From: Nitrospira sp. UBA6493
Lineage (GTDB): Bacteria > Nitrospirota > Nitrospiria > Nitrospirales > Nitrospiraceae
Direction of reading: 5' to 3'
DNA: 64,000 bases
NCBI GenBank assembly: GCA_002435325.1
Contig: DJMJ01000024.1
Span: 1 to 64,000, forward strand
Shown: positions 42,964 to 51,266 of the stretch, one piece after another
Numbering within the stretch: the first letter of the stretch is position 1
Layout: each line of letters opens with the position of its first letter
Made by a program: the position numbers and the translations under genes
Notes under the pieces: generated by a model
Databases searched by the model: none
What the model saw: only the letters and a program-made list of their open reading frames with translations
Told to the model about the DNA's origin: nothing

Positions 42964-43667
42964 GTCATGCGTCCGTCCACATTGTGGTGAGAAACACCGC
43001 CCCTTCTGATTTCGCCCACATCATTGAGCTCTCCCGAAAGATTTATCCGTTTGGCCCCCCATACAACGAAGCACAACTGGCCTCACAACATCGGGTGTTC
43101 CCGGAAGGGCAGTTCGTGGCAATCGACAGACAATCGGGGGCACTCGTCGGAATGGCCGCAAGCTTGATTGTCCTCTGGAATGACTACGACATGAGGATGA
43201 ACTGGCGGGATTTCACGAATAACGGATTCTTTACAAACCACGATCCCCTCAGAGGTCGTACCCTCTATAGCGCCGAGGTCATGGTCTCTCCCACCCATCA
43301 ACGGCAGGGGATCGGCACCAAAATCTACGATGCCCGGCTTGTCTTAGCCAGACGGCTTCGGTTGCTCCGCATTCGGGCCGGAGGACGTCTGCGCGGCTAC
43401 CACCGCTATGCCGACCAACTGAGCGCCGAAGACTATGCCATCAAAGTCGTCCGCGGCGAGATCAAGGATCCCACACTCTCTTTCCAACTCAAATGCGGAT
43501 ATCACATCCTCGCCGTGGTACCTAATTATCTTCCTAAGGATCCGGAAAGCCTTGGCTGGGTGGCCATCATCGAATGGATCAATGAGGAGGTGGCGAAACC
43601 CGAAGATTATCTTGGAAGAGATCCGCGTTTTCAGCCGCCGAGTGAGCCGCTCTCGCGATATCCATGA
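42960..43667 (+). CDS. GNAT-family acetyltransferase, copy 1
   Basis: 235 residues. The acyl-CoA-binding motif A is clear: SAEVMVSPTHQRQGIGTKIYDARLVLARRL (about 110-140, with QRQGIG). The body before it has RNTAPSDFAHIIELSRKIYP typical of GNAT N-termini, and about 90 residues after motif A form a long C-terminal extension (RAGGRLRGYHRYADQLSAEDY). It overlaps the hydrolase gene as ATGA. A second, frameshifted copy of the same protein is at 45454-46148. The substrate is unknown. Confidence 0.87.
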   Translation: MSHASVHIVVRNTAPSDFAHIIELSRKIYPFGPPYNEAQLASQHRVFPEGQFVAIDRQSGALVGMAASLIVLWNDYDMRMNWRDFTNNGFFTNHDPLRGRTLYSAEVMVSPTHQRQGIGTKIYDARLVLARRLRLLRIRAGGRLRGYHRYADQLSAEDYAIKVVRGEIKDPTLSFQLKCGYHILAVVPNYLPKDPESLGWVAIIEWINEEVAKPEDYLGRDPRFQPPSEPLSRYP

Positions 43668-43753
43668 GAACCGTTTTCCAACTTTCCTCTCTTGGCCACT
43701 CCATGCTCTTCCATGGAAACCATCGCCACTGAGGGGCGATAACTTATTAATTT

Positions 43754-44482
43754 ATGATCTTCTTCAATCACCAAGTTCAGGAGGCGCGCTCCCGCATTGC
43801 GTCTGCCCGGGCTGTCACGGTCCTCACAGGTGCCGGAATTTCTGCCGACAGCGGCGTGCCGACCTTTCGTGGAGCCGACGGCTTCTGGCGAAATTTTCGA
43901 GCGGAAGAGCTGGCAACGCCCGAGGCTTTTGAGCGAAACCCGCGACTCGTCTGGGAGTGGTACAACTGGCGGAGGGAAACCCTCGCTACCAAGAAGCCGA
44001 ATGACGCCCATTATGCCCTGGCCCGCCTGGAAGGGCGCGCACAGGATTTCCACCTCATTACCCAAAACGTCGATGGCCTCCATCGACTCGCGGGCTCTCG
44101 ACGCATGTCCGAATTGCACGGAGATATCTGGAAAGTTCGTTGCACCAACTGCCATCACATAGCCGATAATCGAGACGTTCCCCTCGCACTACTCCCTCAT
44201 TGCCATACTTGTGGAGGTTTATTGCGGCCACACATCGTCTGGTTCGGAGAGTCACTCGATGAGCAGGTCCTTGCCAACAGCTTTCAGGCCGTCGAATCTT
44301 GTGACGTGATGGTGATCGTAGGAACATCGGGGCTCGTCTATCCGGCTGCGATGCTGATGCCGTCGGCCAAAGATCACGGGGCCTTCGTGATCGAGGTCAA
44401 TCTTGATTCAACGGCCTACTCGCCCGATGTCGCGCTCTCGCTGCACGGGCGCGCGAAAGATATCGTTCCCTTGCTCCTATAG
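43754..44482 (+). CDS. Sir2-type NAD-dependent protein deacylase, class III
   Basis: 242 residues. NAD-binding GAGISADSGVPTFRG, catalytic His in ELHGDIW after TQNVDGLHRLAGS, and four zinc Cys (RCTNC and HCHTC). In the acyl pocket WYNWRRE places Tyr and Arg three residues apart (YNWR), the pattern of CobB/SIRT5, which remove succinyl or malonyl groups from lysine in addition to acetyl. It lies between the two hydrolase-GNAT pairs, 86 bases after the first GNAT gene, so it may reverse acylation made by these neighbours; that link is an inference. Confidence 0.9.
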   Translation: MIFFNHQVQEARSRIASARAVTVLTGAGISADSGVPTFRGADGFWRNFRAEELATPEAFERNPRLVWEWYNWRRETLATKKPNDAHYALARLEGRAQDFHLITQNVDGLHRLAGSRRMSELHGDIWKVRCTNCHHIADNRDVPLALLPHCHTCGGLLRPHIVWFGESLDEQVLANSFQAVESCDVMVIVGTSGLVYPAAMLMPSAKDHGAFVIEVNLDSTAYSPDVALSLHGRAKDIVPLLL

Positions 44483-44508
44483 CGATGAACGAAAAGCGTA
44501 GCTTGCAC

Positions 44509-44537
44509 TTGCCTACCGATCTGCCCCCTGCTATAGG
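44509..44537 (+). promoter_or_regulatory. Promoter candidate of the second hydrolase-GNAT pair
   Basis: TTGCCT, 17 bases, TATAGG. The start would be near 44544, inside an inverted repeat (44540-44557). Confidence 0.45.
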
Positions 44538-44539
44538 TG

Positions 44540-44557
44540 AACGAGTATTCACTCGTT
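44540..44557. repeat. Inverted repeat at the predicted start site (operator-like)
   Basis: AACGAGT-ATTC-ACTCGTT, perfect 7-bp arms. It lies just after the -10 and 12 bases before ATG 44570, where it could bind a repressor or fold in the leader. Confidence 0.5.
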
Positions 44558-44569
44558 GGCACATAACAC

Positions 44570-45457
44570 ATGGAACGTCTTCGCATCGCCTCGCTCCAAT
44601 ACTTCATCAGACCGGTCCAAACCTTCGACCAATTTCGCGACCAGGTGCAGGCCCTCGTCGAAACGGCGGCCGATTATAAAGCCCAACTCCTTGTGTTCCC
44701 TGAGTACTTCACCGTCCAGCTCCTGACGCTCGGCAATGTGAAGCGCCCCATTCGTGAACAGGTCAGAGACCTCGCCCACCAAGCCGATCGCTTCAGCACC
44801 CTTATGGGAGAGCTGGCCAAACAGCATGGCTTGTACATCGTGGCCGGCACCATTCCCGTGACGGAGAATGGCTCGGATCGTGTGTATAACGAAAGCTTCT
44901 TTTTTTCTCCGACCGGCACACGCGGGGTCCAAGGCAAGCTTCACATGACCCGCTTCGAGAAAGAAGACTGGAAGGTCTCTCCGCGTTCAAAATTTCGCAT
45001 CTTTGAAACCAATTTCGGACGCGTCGCAATCACGATCTGTTACGACGTCGAATTCCCCGAGATTGCCAGAACCGCGGGACGTGAAGGCGCGCATATTCTC
45101 ATTGTTCCCAGTTGCACCGACGACCGCCAGGGATTTCTCCGCGTACGGTATTGCGCGCAGGCTCGTGCCATTGAAAACCAGATGTATGTGGTGCAGTCCT
45201 CCACCGTCGGGTCGCTCCCGATGGTGCCGGCGGTGAGCCTTAACTATGGTCAGGCGTCAATTTTAACTCCGAGCGACTTTGCCTTCTCTCGGGATGGCAT
45301 CCTCGCCGAAGGCATTCCCAACCAGGAAAGCATGGTCATCGGCGATATCAATCTGACAACGATTCTTCAAGGCCGGTCGCATGGCACCGTCCTGCCTTTG
45401 CTCGACAGCCATCAAACCGCGGAAATCGTCCGACAAACCGAAATCACTCTTCTATGA
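44570..45457 (+). CDS. Carbon-nitrogen hydrolase (nitrilase superfamily), copy 2
   Basis: 295 residues, aligning end to end with copy 1, roughly two-thirds identical by eye. The triad is the same: Glu in LVFPEYF, Lys in GKLHMTRFE, Cys in TICYDVEFPEIA. Divergence is concentrated at the first 120 and last 25 residues. The gene overlaps the following GNAT frame by four bases, as in copy 1. The two pairs thus arose by duplication of the whole module. No good ribosome site precedes ATG 44570. Confidence 0.88.
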   Translation: MERLRIASLQYFIRPVQTFDQFRDQVQALVETAADYKAQLLVFPEYFTVQLLTLGNVKRPIREQVRDLAHQADRFSTLMGELAKQHGLYIVAGTIPVTENGSDRVYNESFFFSPTGTRGVQGKLHMTRFEKEDWKVSPRSKFRIFETNFGRVAITICYDVEFPEIARTAGREGAHILIVPSCTDDRQGFLRVRYCAQARAIENQMYVVQSSTVGSLPMVPAVSLNYGQASILTPSDFAFSRDGILAEGIPNQESMVIGDINLTTILQGRSHGTVLPLLDSHQTAEIVRQTEITLL

Positions 45458-46148
45458 ATCCTCCTCCGTCTAATATTCTTGTCCGTAATACGGAGCCCCG
45501 GGACTTTCCGGAAATCATCGCACTCTCAAAAGCCGTCTACACCTTTCCCCCTTACTGGAATGAAACCCTGCTCACCTCCCACCGGTCGGTCTTTCCTGAA
45601 GGACAATTTGTCGCCATCGATTCGGCCTCAGGTAAAATGGTCGGAATGGCAGCCAGCCTCATCATCCGATGGGACGACTATGACTTCCACGGATCATGGA
45701 AATATTTCACCAACGGAGGCATGCTCACCAACCATGACCCGGCGCGCGGACGAACGCTCTATGGAGCAGAGGTCATGGTCTCGCCCGCTGTTCAACGGGG
45801 GGGGGAATCGGCTCAGCCCTCTATGCCGCTCGGCGACGCCTCGTCGAAGATCTAAAGCTGCCTCGCATTCGCGCGGGCGCTCGTTTGCGCGGCTACTACC
45901 GCTATGCCGACAGGATGAGTGCGGAGGACTATGTGGTCAAGGTCATTCGGGGAGAGATCGAAGGCATGACGTTGGCCTTTCAGCTCAAACAAGGATTTCG
46001 TGTCTTGGCCGTCGCCCCAGACTATCTTCCAGGCGATCCGGAAAGCCTCGGCTACGGTGCCATCATCGAGTGGATCAACACGAAGGTCGCGATCCCATCA
46101 GATTATGGGGCCCGTGATCCAAAATTCGACCCGACTATTCCGCTCTAA
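45454..46148 (+). pseudogene. GNAT-family acetyltransferase, copy 2, frameshifted at a poly-G run
   Basis: The frame from ATG 45454 encodes the N-terminal half of the same GNAT as copy 1, up to MVSPAVQRGG, then goes out of phase at nine consecutive G (45797-45805). The correct C-terminal half (RIRAGARLRGYYRYADRM...) is open in another frame to 46148. Seven G would give QRGGIGSALYAARR, lining up exactly with QRQGIGTKIYDAR of copy 1, so two extra G are present. The gene is either broken, switchable by slippage, or the run was miscounted in assembly. Confidence 0.85.
45797..45805 (+). repeat. Run of nine G in the second GNAT gene
   Basis: A homopolymer inside the acetyl-CoA-binding motif. A length of seven (or ten) keeps the frame open. 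Confidence 0.8.
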
Positions 46149-46205
46149 CTCTTAGGCCTTGCGAACTAGACTTGGGCAGCCTTTCAGGCCGCTCCGTCAT
46201 TCTCA

Positions 46206-46940
46206 CTAACTGGCGATGCGCTGAAGCAAACTGGGCAACTCCGCCAAGCTGGCAATACGTACCGCCCCCAGAGGAAGGCTCTCCGACTGCCGCAGTTCAC
46301 GATCGATGAGCACACCCGCCAGCCCTGCCCTTGTAGCCCCTTCCACATCGTCTCGCAAACTATCGCCAACATGGACGGCCTCTTCAGGATCAACGGCATG
46401 TTTCTCCAACGCGAGCTGGAAGATCTTGGGTGCCGGCTTGGCCGCTTGTGACAGGCTCGAAATTGTCACAGTATCGAAATATCGTTCGATGCCCAGCCCG
46501 CGCAACACTGGAAACAGCCGGGAATCGAAATTCGAGATAATACCCAGCTCCATTCCCTGCGCTTTCAACTGGTTGAGAACCTGCTCGGTTTCCGGATAGA
46601 GGGTCCAGGTCTTGGGGTCTGCAAAGACTTCGAAGACTTCCTCGAAAAACTCATCGAATCCCTCGAACATCCCGACGCGATAAAACACATTATGGACGAT
46701 ATCAAACCACCAGAGCCGTTCGCTTTGCTTCAGTGCCGCCGGCTCCGTGGAGGCAAAGATCGCAGGCGGCGCATCCTTAAAGGCACGGCTGAACGCCTGC
46801 TTGATGGCCGTGAGCGACTCCGGTGTCTGCTTGAACCCATGCAGAACAGCATAGTGCTGATAGATCTCTGCGACCGATCCCTTAATGTGGAACAGAGTTT
46901 CCGCCGCATCGAAGAACACGACCTGATGAGTCTGCGCCAC
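46206..46940 (-). CDS. HAD-family hydrolase (HDHD3/REG-2-like)
   Basis: About 244 residues. Motif I is VVFFDAAETLF (nucleophile Asp, but Ala-Ala where many HADs have a second acid), motif II ISNFDS, motif III Lys in AAKPAPKIF, motif IV HVGDSLRDDVEGA. The helical cap lies between motifs I and II. Asp-x-Ala-type motif I is also found in HDHD3-like members, so activity is uncertain. I chose GTG 46940 because AGGGAG stands five to six bases before it; GTG 46946 abuts that site. The promoter lies at 46976-47005. Confidence 0.85.
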   Translation of the reverse strand: MAQTHQVVFFDAAETLFHIKGSVAEIYQHYAVLHGFKQTPESLTAIKQAFSRAFKDAPPAIFASTEPAALKQSERLWWFDIVHNVFYRVGMFEGFDEFFEEVFEVFADPKTWTLYPETEQVLNQLKAQGMELGIISNFDSRLFPVLRGLGIERYFDTVTISSLSQAAKPAPKIFQLALEKHAVDPEEAVHVGDSLRDDVEGATRAGLAGVLIDRELRQSESLPLGAVRIASLAELPSLLQRIAS

Positions 46941-46975
46941 AATCACTCCCTTTAATTGATCATTGTTCGAGCCGG

Positions 46976-47005
46976 ATTGTACGGCCCAGGGAGAAGCCTA
47001 GTCAA
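46976..47005 (-). promoter_or_regulatory. Promoter of the HAD gene
   Basis: Minus strand: TTGACT, 18 bases, TACAAT (five of six matches in each hexamer). About 36 bases separate it from GTG 46940. Confidence 0.55.
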
Positions 47006-47088
47006 AAGAGGCACGATTTCGGTTTTATTTGGACAAGACACCCCCTCAATGATAGCGTCGTAATACTTCAATAAGTTGGAGGTTTTTC

Positions 47089-48216
47089 GTGGCTTCTTCA
47101 ATTTTTGTCGTCGATAGTAGTCCGGCCGTGAGACGGATGGTCGAAGAGATTTCAGCCCCGGAAGGGTTTGAGGTCGTAGGATTTCAAGACGGCCCTGCCG
47201 CACTTGACGCGGCTCGGCGCAACAACCCCTCCTTGATCATTGCCGACTACCACCTCGACAACATGACCTTTTCAGGATTTTGCAAAGAAATTAACAAGCT
47301 GGATAATCTGACCGACACTTATGTCGTCTCGTTGATCAATTCCGTAGACCGTCCGGACGAGAGCCACCTTCGGTCGTTGGGCGTGAAGGCCTTTTTGAAA
47401 AAGCCGGTCCAGACCGAAGATCTGCTCTCCATTATTGCACTCATCCAACAGACGCAACAGACACAGACCAACGGCCAACGCCTCAAGCGTCGAGTTTGGC
47501 CACCGGACTCCACTTCAACGGACCTAAACGAGAATGATGCGGTGATGAATCAATTTGACGCCCCTGCCGGGGAGGAGAATCTTGCCATGGAACAGCCAGC
47601 CAGCCGGATGAGCGCGCCGACCATCACCAAATCCTCCCCTGCCCCGGAAGACGCCATGTCAAGCCTCTTTAGTCAGATCCTGACCTCCATGACCGAGCGC
47701 ACGGAAAAGCGGATTACGGAACTTCTTCCACAGGCCATTGAACGGGAGCTCACCGCTCGGATTCACTCCGCCGTGAAAAATGAACTCAACGGACAGCTTG
47801 GAGAAATCCTCTCCCGGGAACAACTGGCCTCCATCATTCAGCCATTGATGGGCCAGGAGTTACCCTCTCTGCTCAAGAAGGAATTCGCGGCCAGCGAACC
47901 GTTGATTCGCGACACCGTATCGGAGCTCGCCGGCGGGGCGATTCAGAAGAGTCTGGGCGACTCGATCAAGGACCACGTAGACGCCAGCGTGCGGGAACAA
48001 ATTCCTGCAATCGTTGACACCCACTTGAAATCGATCGATTTGCTGGTGAAAGAATCTATTAGGCAGGCAACGCTCAAACAGGCCCCGCTCATCGCCGACG
48101 ACATCGTCCGGAGAACTGCCGAGCAGGCAGTGGATCAGGCTATTCAAGGCATCGTTCCAGAACTCGCCGAACAGCATATCAAGGCAGAACTCAACCGCCT
48201 CACGGCGGCCGAGTAA
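47089..48216 (+). CDS. Response regulator with a long amphipathic-helix tail
   Basis: 375 residues from GTG 47089, with GGAGG upstream. The receiver domain spans about 1-122: phosphoacceptor Asp in LIIADYHLDN, Ser in VVSLINS, Lys in AFLKKPV; the acidic pocket has only one clear Asp (VVDSSPA). A disordered linker (about 123-195) leads to about 180 residues of repeating amphipathic helices (TEKRITELLPQAIEREL, SIIQPLMGQELPSLLKKEF, and so on). The tail ends with IVPELAEQHIKAELNRL, which resembles the closing helix of PopZ-type pole-organising proteins. It has no DNA-binding domain. Confidence 0.8.
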   Translation: MASSIFVVDSSPAVRRMVEEISAPEGFEVVGFQDGPAALDAARRNNPSLIIADYHLDNMTFSGFCKEINKLDNLTDTYVVSLINSVDRPDESHLRSLGVKAFLKKPVQTEDLLSIIALIQQTQQTQTNGQRLKRRVWPPDSTSTDLNENDAVMNQFDAPAGEENLAMEQPASRMSAPTITKSSPAPEDAMSSLFSQILTSMTERTEKRITELLPQAIERELTARIHSAVKNELNGQLGEILSREQLASIIQPLMGQELPSLLKKEFAASEPLIRDTVSELAGGAIQKSLGDSIKDHVDASVREQIPAIVDTHLKSIDLLVKESIRQATLKQAPLIADDIVRRTAEQAVDQAIQGIVPELAEQHIKAELNRLTAAE

Positions 48217-48235
48217 GCCTTATCATGCTTTGCCG

Positions 48236-48358
48236 TTAGCTTTTTTTCGTCGTCCGCTTCGCCCCGGCCCGGCGCGCCTTGACGAGCGCCTTGACCCGCT
48301 TCACGTTCTTCTGATGCTTCTTTCTCGTCTTCCGATCTTTTTCGCGTCCTCTCGGCAT
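48236..48358 (-). CDS. Very small, highly basic protein
   Basis: 40 residues from ATG 48358, with AAGGGAG five bases upstream, so translation is credible. Half of it is Lys/Arg (REKDRKTRKKHQKN, KRTTKKS). Such composition suits RNA or ribosome binding, similar in style to small ribosome-associated proteins, but I recognise no family. A frame from 48424 adds 22 residues without a ribosome site. Confidence 0.6.
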   Translation of the reverse strand: MPRGREKDRKTRKKHQKNVKRVKALVKARRAGAKRTTKKS

Positions 48359-48497
48359 GATCGCTCCCTTGGGGTGAAAGAATAGACTGCGGGCGACTGT
48401 ATAACACAAGCCATGCGTCGCCACAAGCTAATCCGGGCGTTTCCCGGCGCCGTCGGACATGATAAGATACCGCTCTTTTTGTGAACCAAGGAACCAT

Positions 48498-51263
48498 ATG
48501 GCCTCCCAACTCGACAAGACCTACGAACCGAAAGCTGTTGAAGACCGCTGGTACCAGGAATGGATTCGCCGCGGCTACTTCCAAGCATCACCGGACAAAC
48601 CCGGCGCCCCCTATTGCATCGTAATCCCGCCTCCGAATGTGACGGGATCGTTGCACGTCGGTCATGCCCTTAATAATTCCCTGCAAGACATTCTGATCCG
48701 CTGGCGGCGCATGCAAGGCCGCAACGTACTCTGGATGCCGGGCACCGACCATGCCGGCATCGCCACGCAAAACGTCGTCGAGAAGCAGCTCATGCAGGAA
48801 GGCACCTCCCGCGAAGCTCTGGGACGCGAGGCCTTTCTTGAACGGGTTTGGACATGGAAAGCCCAATCAGGCGGCACCATCATCCAGCAGCTCAAACGCC
48901 TCGGCGCCTCCTGCGATTGGAGCCGCGAGCGTTTCACGATGGATGAGGGCCTCTCGAAAGCCGTGCTGGAGGTCTTCGTCCGGCTGTATGAAGACAACCT
49001 GATTTACCGCGGCGAACGGCTCATCAACTGGTGCCCGCGCTGCCTGACCGCCCTCTCCGACATCGAGGTCGAACACGAAGACCTCAAGGGCAAGCTCTAT
49101 TCGATTGAGTATCCCCTCGCCGACGATCCAGCAGTGCGACTGACCGTCGCCACCACACGACCGGAAACCTTACTCGGCGACACGGCCGTCGCGGTTCATC
49201 CGGAGGACGAGCGATACAACCGCCTCATCGGCAAACAGATTCGCTTGCCCCTCACGGGCCGAACCATTCCGATTGTCGGAGACCGCATCCTCGTGGATCG
49301 GGAATTCGGCACCGGCGCCGTCAAAATTACACCGGCCCATGACTTCAACGACTACGAGGCAGGAGAACGCCACAAACTGGGACGGCTCGCGATTCTTGAT
49401 CATCAAGCCCTCCTGGATCCGGCCGGCATGCAGAAAGCGGCCGTCGATCAGGCCGTGGTTGAACTGCTTCGCGGGCTTTCTGTCTCCAAGGCTCGTCCGA
49501 AGGTAGAGGAACTGCTGAAGGAGCGCGGACTGCTCACGAAAGTCGAAGACCACAAGATGGCGGTGGGAAAATGTTACCGCTGCAAGACCGTCGTCGAGCC
49601 CTATCTGTCTCCGCAATGGTTCGTGAACATCAAGCCGCTGGCCGAACCGGCTATCAAGGCTGTAGAAGAGGGCCGCATCCGCATCATTCCCGAAGGCTGG
49701 ACCAACAACTATCTCGGCTGGATGAGGGACATCAAAGACTGGTGCATTTCGCGGCAAATCTGGTGGGGGCATCAGATTCCCGCCTGGTACTGCCGGTCCT
49801 GTAATGCGACCCACATCGTCACCGCCACGCAGGCTTCTCCATCGGGAGCCAGCGTCACCAGGACGACGATTCTCCAAGGCGCCACACCGATCGTTGCAAA
49901 ATCGGCTCCCACCACATGCCCTTTATGCAAAGGACAGGATTTCCTCCGGGATCCAGACGTGCTCGACACCTGGTTTTCCTCCGGCCTCTGGCCATTTTCG
50001 ACACTTGGCTGGCCGGAACAGACTGCCGATCTCAAGACCTATTATCCGACCGCCACGCTCGTGACCGGCCTGGACATTCTCTTCTTCTGGGTCGCGCGCA
50101 TGATCATGCTCGGCATCAAATTTATGGGCGACGTGCCCTTCCGCGATGTCTACATTCATGCCCTGGTCCGCGATGCGGAAGGCCAGAAGATGAGCAAGTC
50201 CAAAGGCAACGTGATCGATCCGCTGCACGTCATGGAACAGTTCGGCACCGACGCGCTGCGCTTCACCCTGGCCTCGATGGCCTCGCCGGGGCGCGACATC
50301 AAGCTGGCTGAGGAACGCATCGAAGGCTACCGCAACTTTGCCAACAAAATTTGGAATGCCGCGCGGTTTGCCCACATGTATCTGGACGGGGCCAAAGAAG
50401 CCCGGCCTCCCAAAGAACGCTCCTTCCCAGACCGATGGATTCTCAATTGCCTTAACCGCACCATCAAAAATGTAGGCGAGGCGTTGGATAAGTATCGGTT
50501 CGATCACGCTGCGCAGGAGCTCTATCAATTCTTCTGGCACGAGTACTGCGACTGGTATCTCGAACTCATCAAGCCGGTGCTCCAAGACCAGGCTCATCCG
50601 CAAGGCCCCTCCACGCGGCACACCCTTTCAGAAACGCTGGAAGTGTGGCTGCGTCTCTTGCATCCCTTTATGCCATTCCTCTCAGAAGAAATCTGGCAGA
50701 CCCTGCCGCACGAGGGCGAAACAATCGTGCTTCAGCACTACCCCGCGCCATGTGATGATTGGCGTAACAAAGCAGCCGAGGACGCCTTCCGCCTCCTCGA
50801 ACAGAGCATCGGACTGCTGAGAACCGGACGAGTGCTACTGAACTATCCGCCAGGCAAGCAGATCGGATTCTTTGTCGCCCATGACGACAACGGCAAATCC
50901 CACACCCTGGAAACGCTGACATCGGATCTGGGCCATCTTGGAAAAGGCTTGCTGACTCTCACGCCGGTCTCCCAATGGCCAGCTACCAATGTCCTGCGCC
51001 TGGTGACGGAGGGGCTCACGGTCGGCATTGCAGTCGAAGGAGACGTCGATCTCAAGAAGGCTCTAGACCGCCTGCACAAACAGATCGCCGATGCCGACAA
51101 AGAGTCGCAACGGGTTGAGGGAAAATTGAAGAGCGCCGACTTTGTCTCCAAAGCTCCGCCTGAGGTCATTGCCGAACATCAGGAGCGGGTACGCAGTCTC
51201 TTCCGCGACCGGACGATGCTGGCGAATAGTGAGCAGCAATTGCGCGCCATGTTGGGAGCCTGA
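48498..51263 (+). CDS. valS: Valyl-tRNA synthetase
   Basis: 921 residues from ATG 48498 (AAGGA six bases upstream; the frame opens earlier at 48459). Charges tRNA-Val. HIGH motif variant in PPPNVTGSLHVGHALN (about 46), KMSKS in GQKMSKSKGNVIDP (about 560), editing domain with TTRPETLLGDTAVAV (about 218), and a C-terminal coiled coil (LKKALDRLHKQIADADKESQRV). Two Cys pairs (CRSC, CPLC, about 428-472) border an insertion and may bind zinc. It begins a same-strand series valS-nadC-birA-coaX. Confidence 0.96.
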   Translation: MASQLDKTYEPKAVEDRWYQEWIRRGYFQASPDKPGAPYCIVIPPPNVTGSLHVGHALNNSLQDILIRWRRMQGRNVLWMPGTDHAGIATQNVVEKQLMQEGTSREALGREAFLERVWTWKAQSGGTIIQQLKRLGASCDWSRERFTMDEGLSKAVLEVFVRLYEDNLIYRGERLINWCPRCLTALSDIEVEHEDLKGKLYSIEYPLADDPAVRLTVATTRPETLLGDTAVAVHPEDERYNRLIGKQIRLPLTGRTIPIVGDRILVDREFGTGAVKITPAHDFNDYEAGERHKLGRLAILDHQALLDPAGMQKAAVDQAVVELLRGLSVSKARPKVEELLKERGLLTKVEDHKMAVGKCYRCKTVVEPYLSPQWFVNIKPLAEPAIKAVEEGRIRIIPEGWTNNYLGWMRDIKDWCISRQIWWGHQIPAWYCRSCNATHIVTATQASPSGASVTRTTILQGATPIVAKSAPTTCPLCKGQDFLRDPDVLDTWFSSGLWPFSTLGWPEQTADLKTYYPTATLVTGLDILFFWVARMIMLGIKFMGDVPFRDVYIHALVRDAEGQKMSKSKGNVIDPLHVMEQFGTDALRFTLASMASPGRDIKLAEERIEGYRNFANKIWNAARFAHMYLDGAKEARPPKERSFPDRWILNCLNRTIKNVGEALDKYRFDHAAQELYQFFWHEYCDWYLELIKPVLQDQAHPQGPSTRHTLSETLEVWLRLLHPFMPFLSEEIWQTLPHEGETIVLQHYPAPCDDWRNKAAEDAFRLLEQSIGLLRTGRVLLNYPPGKQIGFFVAHDDNGKSHTLETLTSDLGHLGKGLLTLTPVSQWPATNVLRLVTEGLTVGIAVEGDVDLKKALDRLHKQIADADKESQRVEGKLKSADFVSKAPPEVIAEHQERVRSLFRDRTMLANSEQQLRAMLGA

Positions 51264-51266
51264 CCG

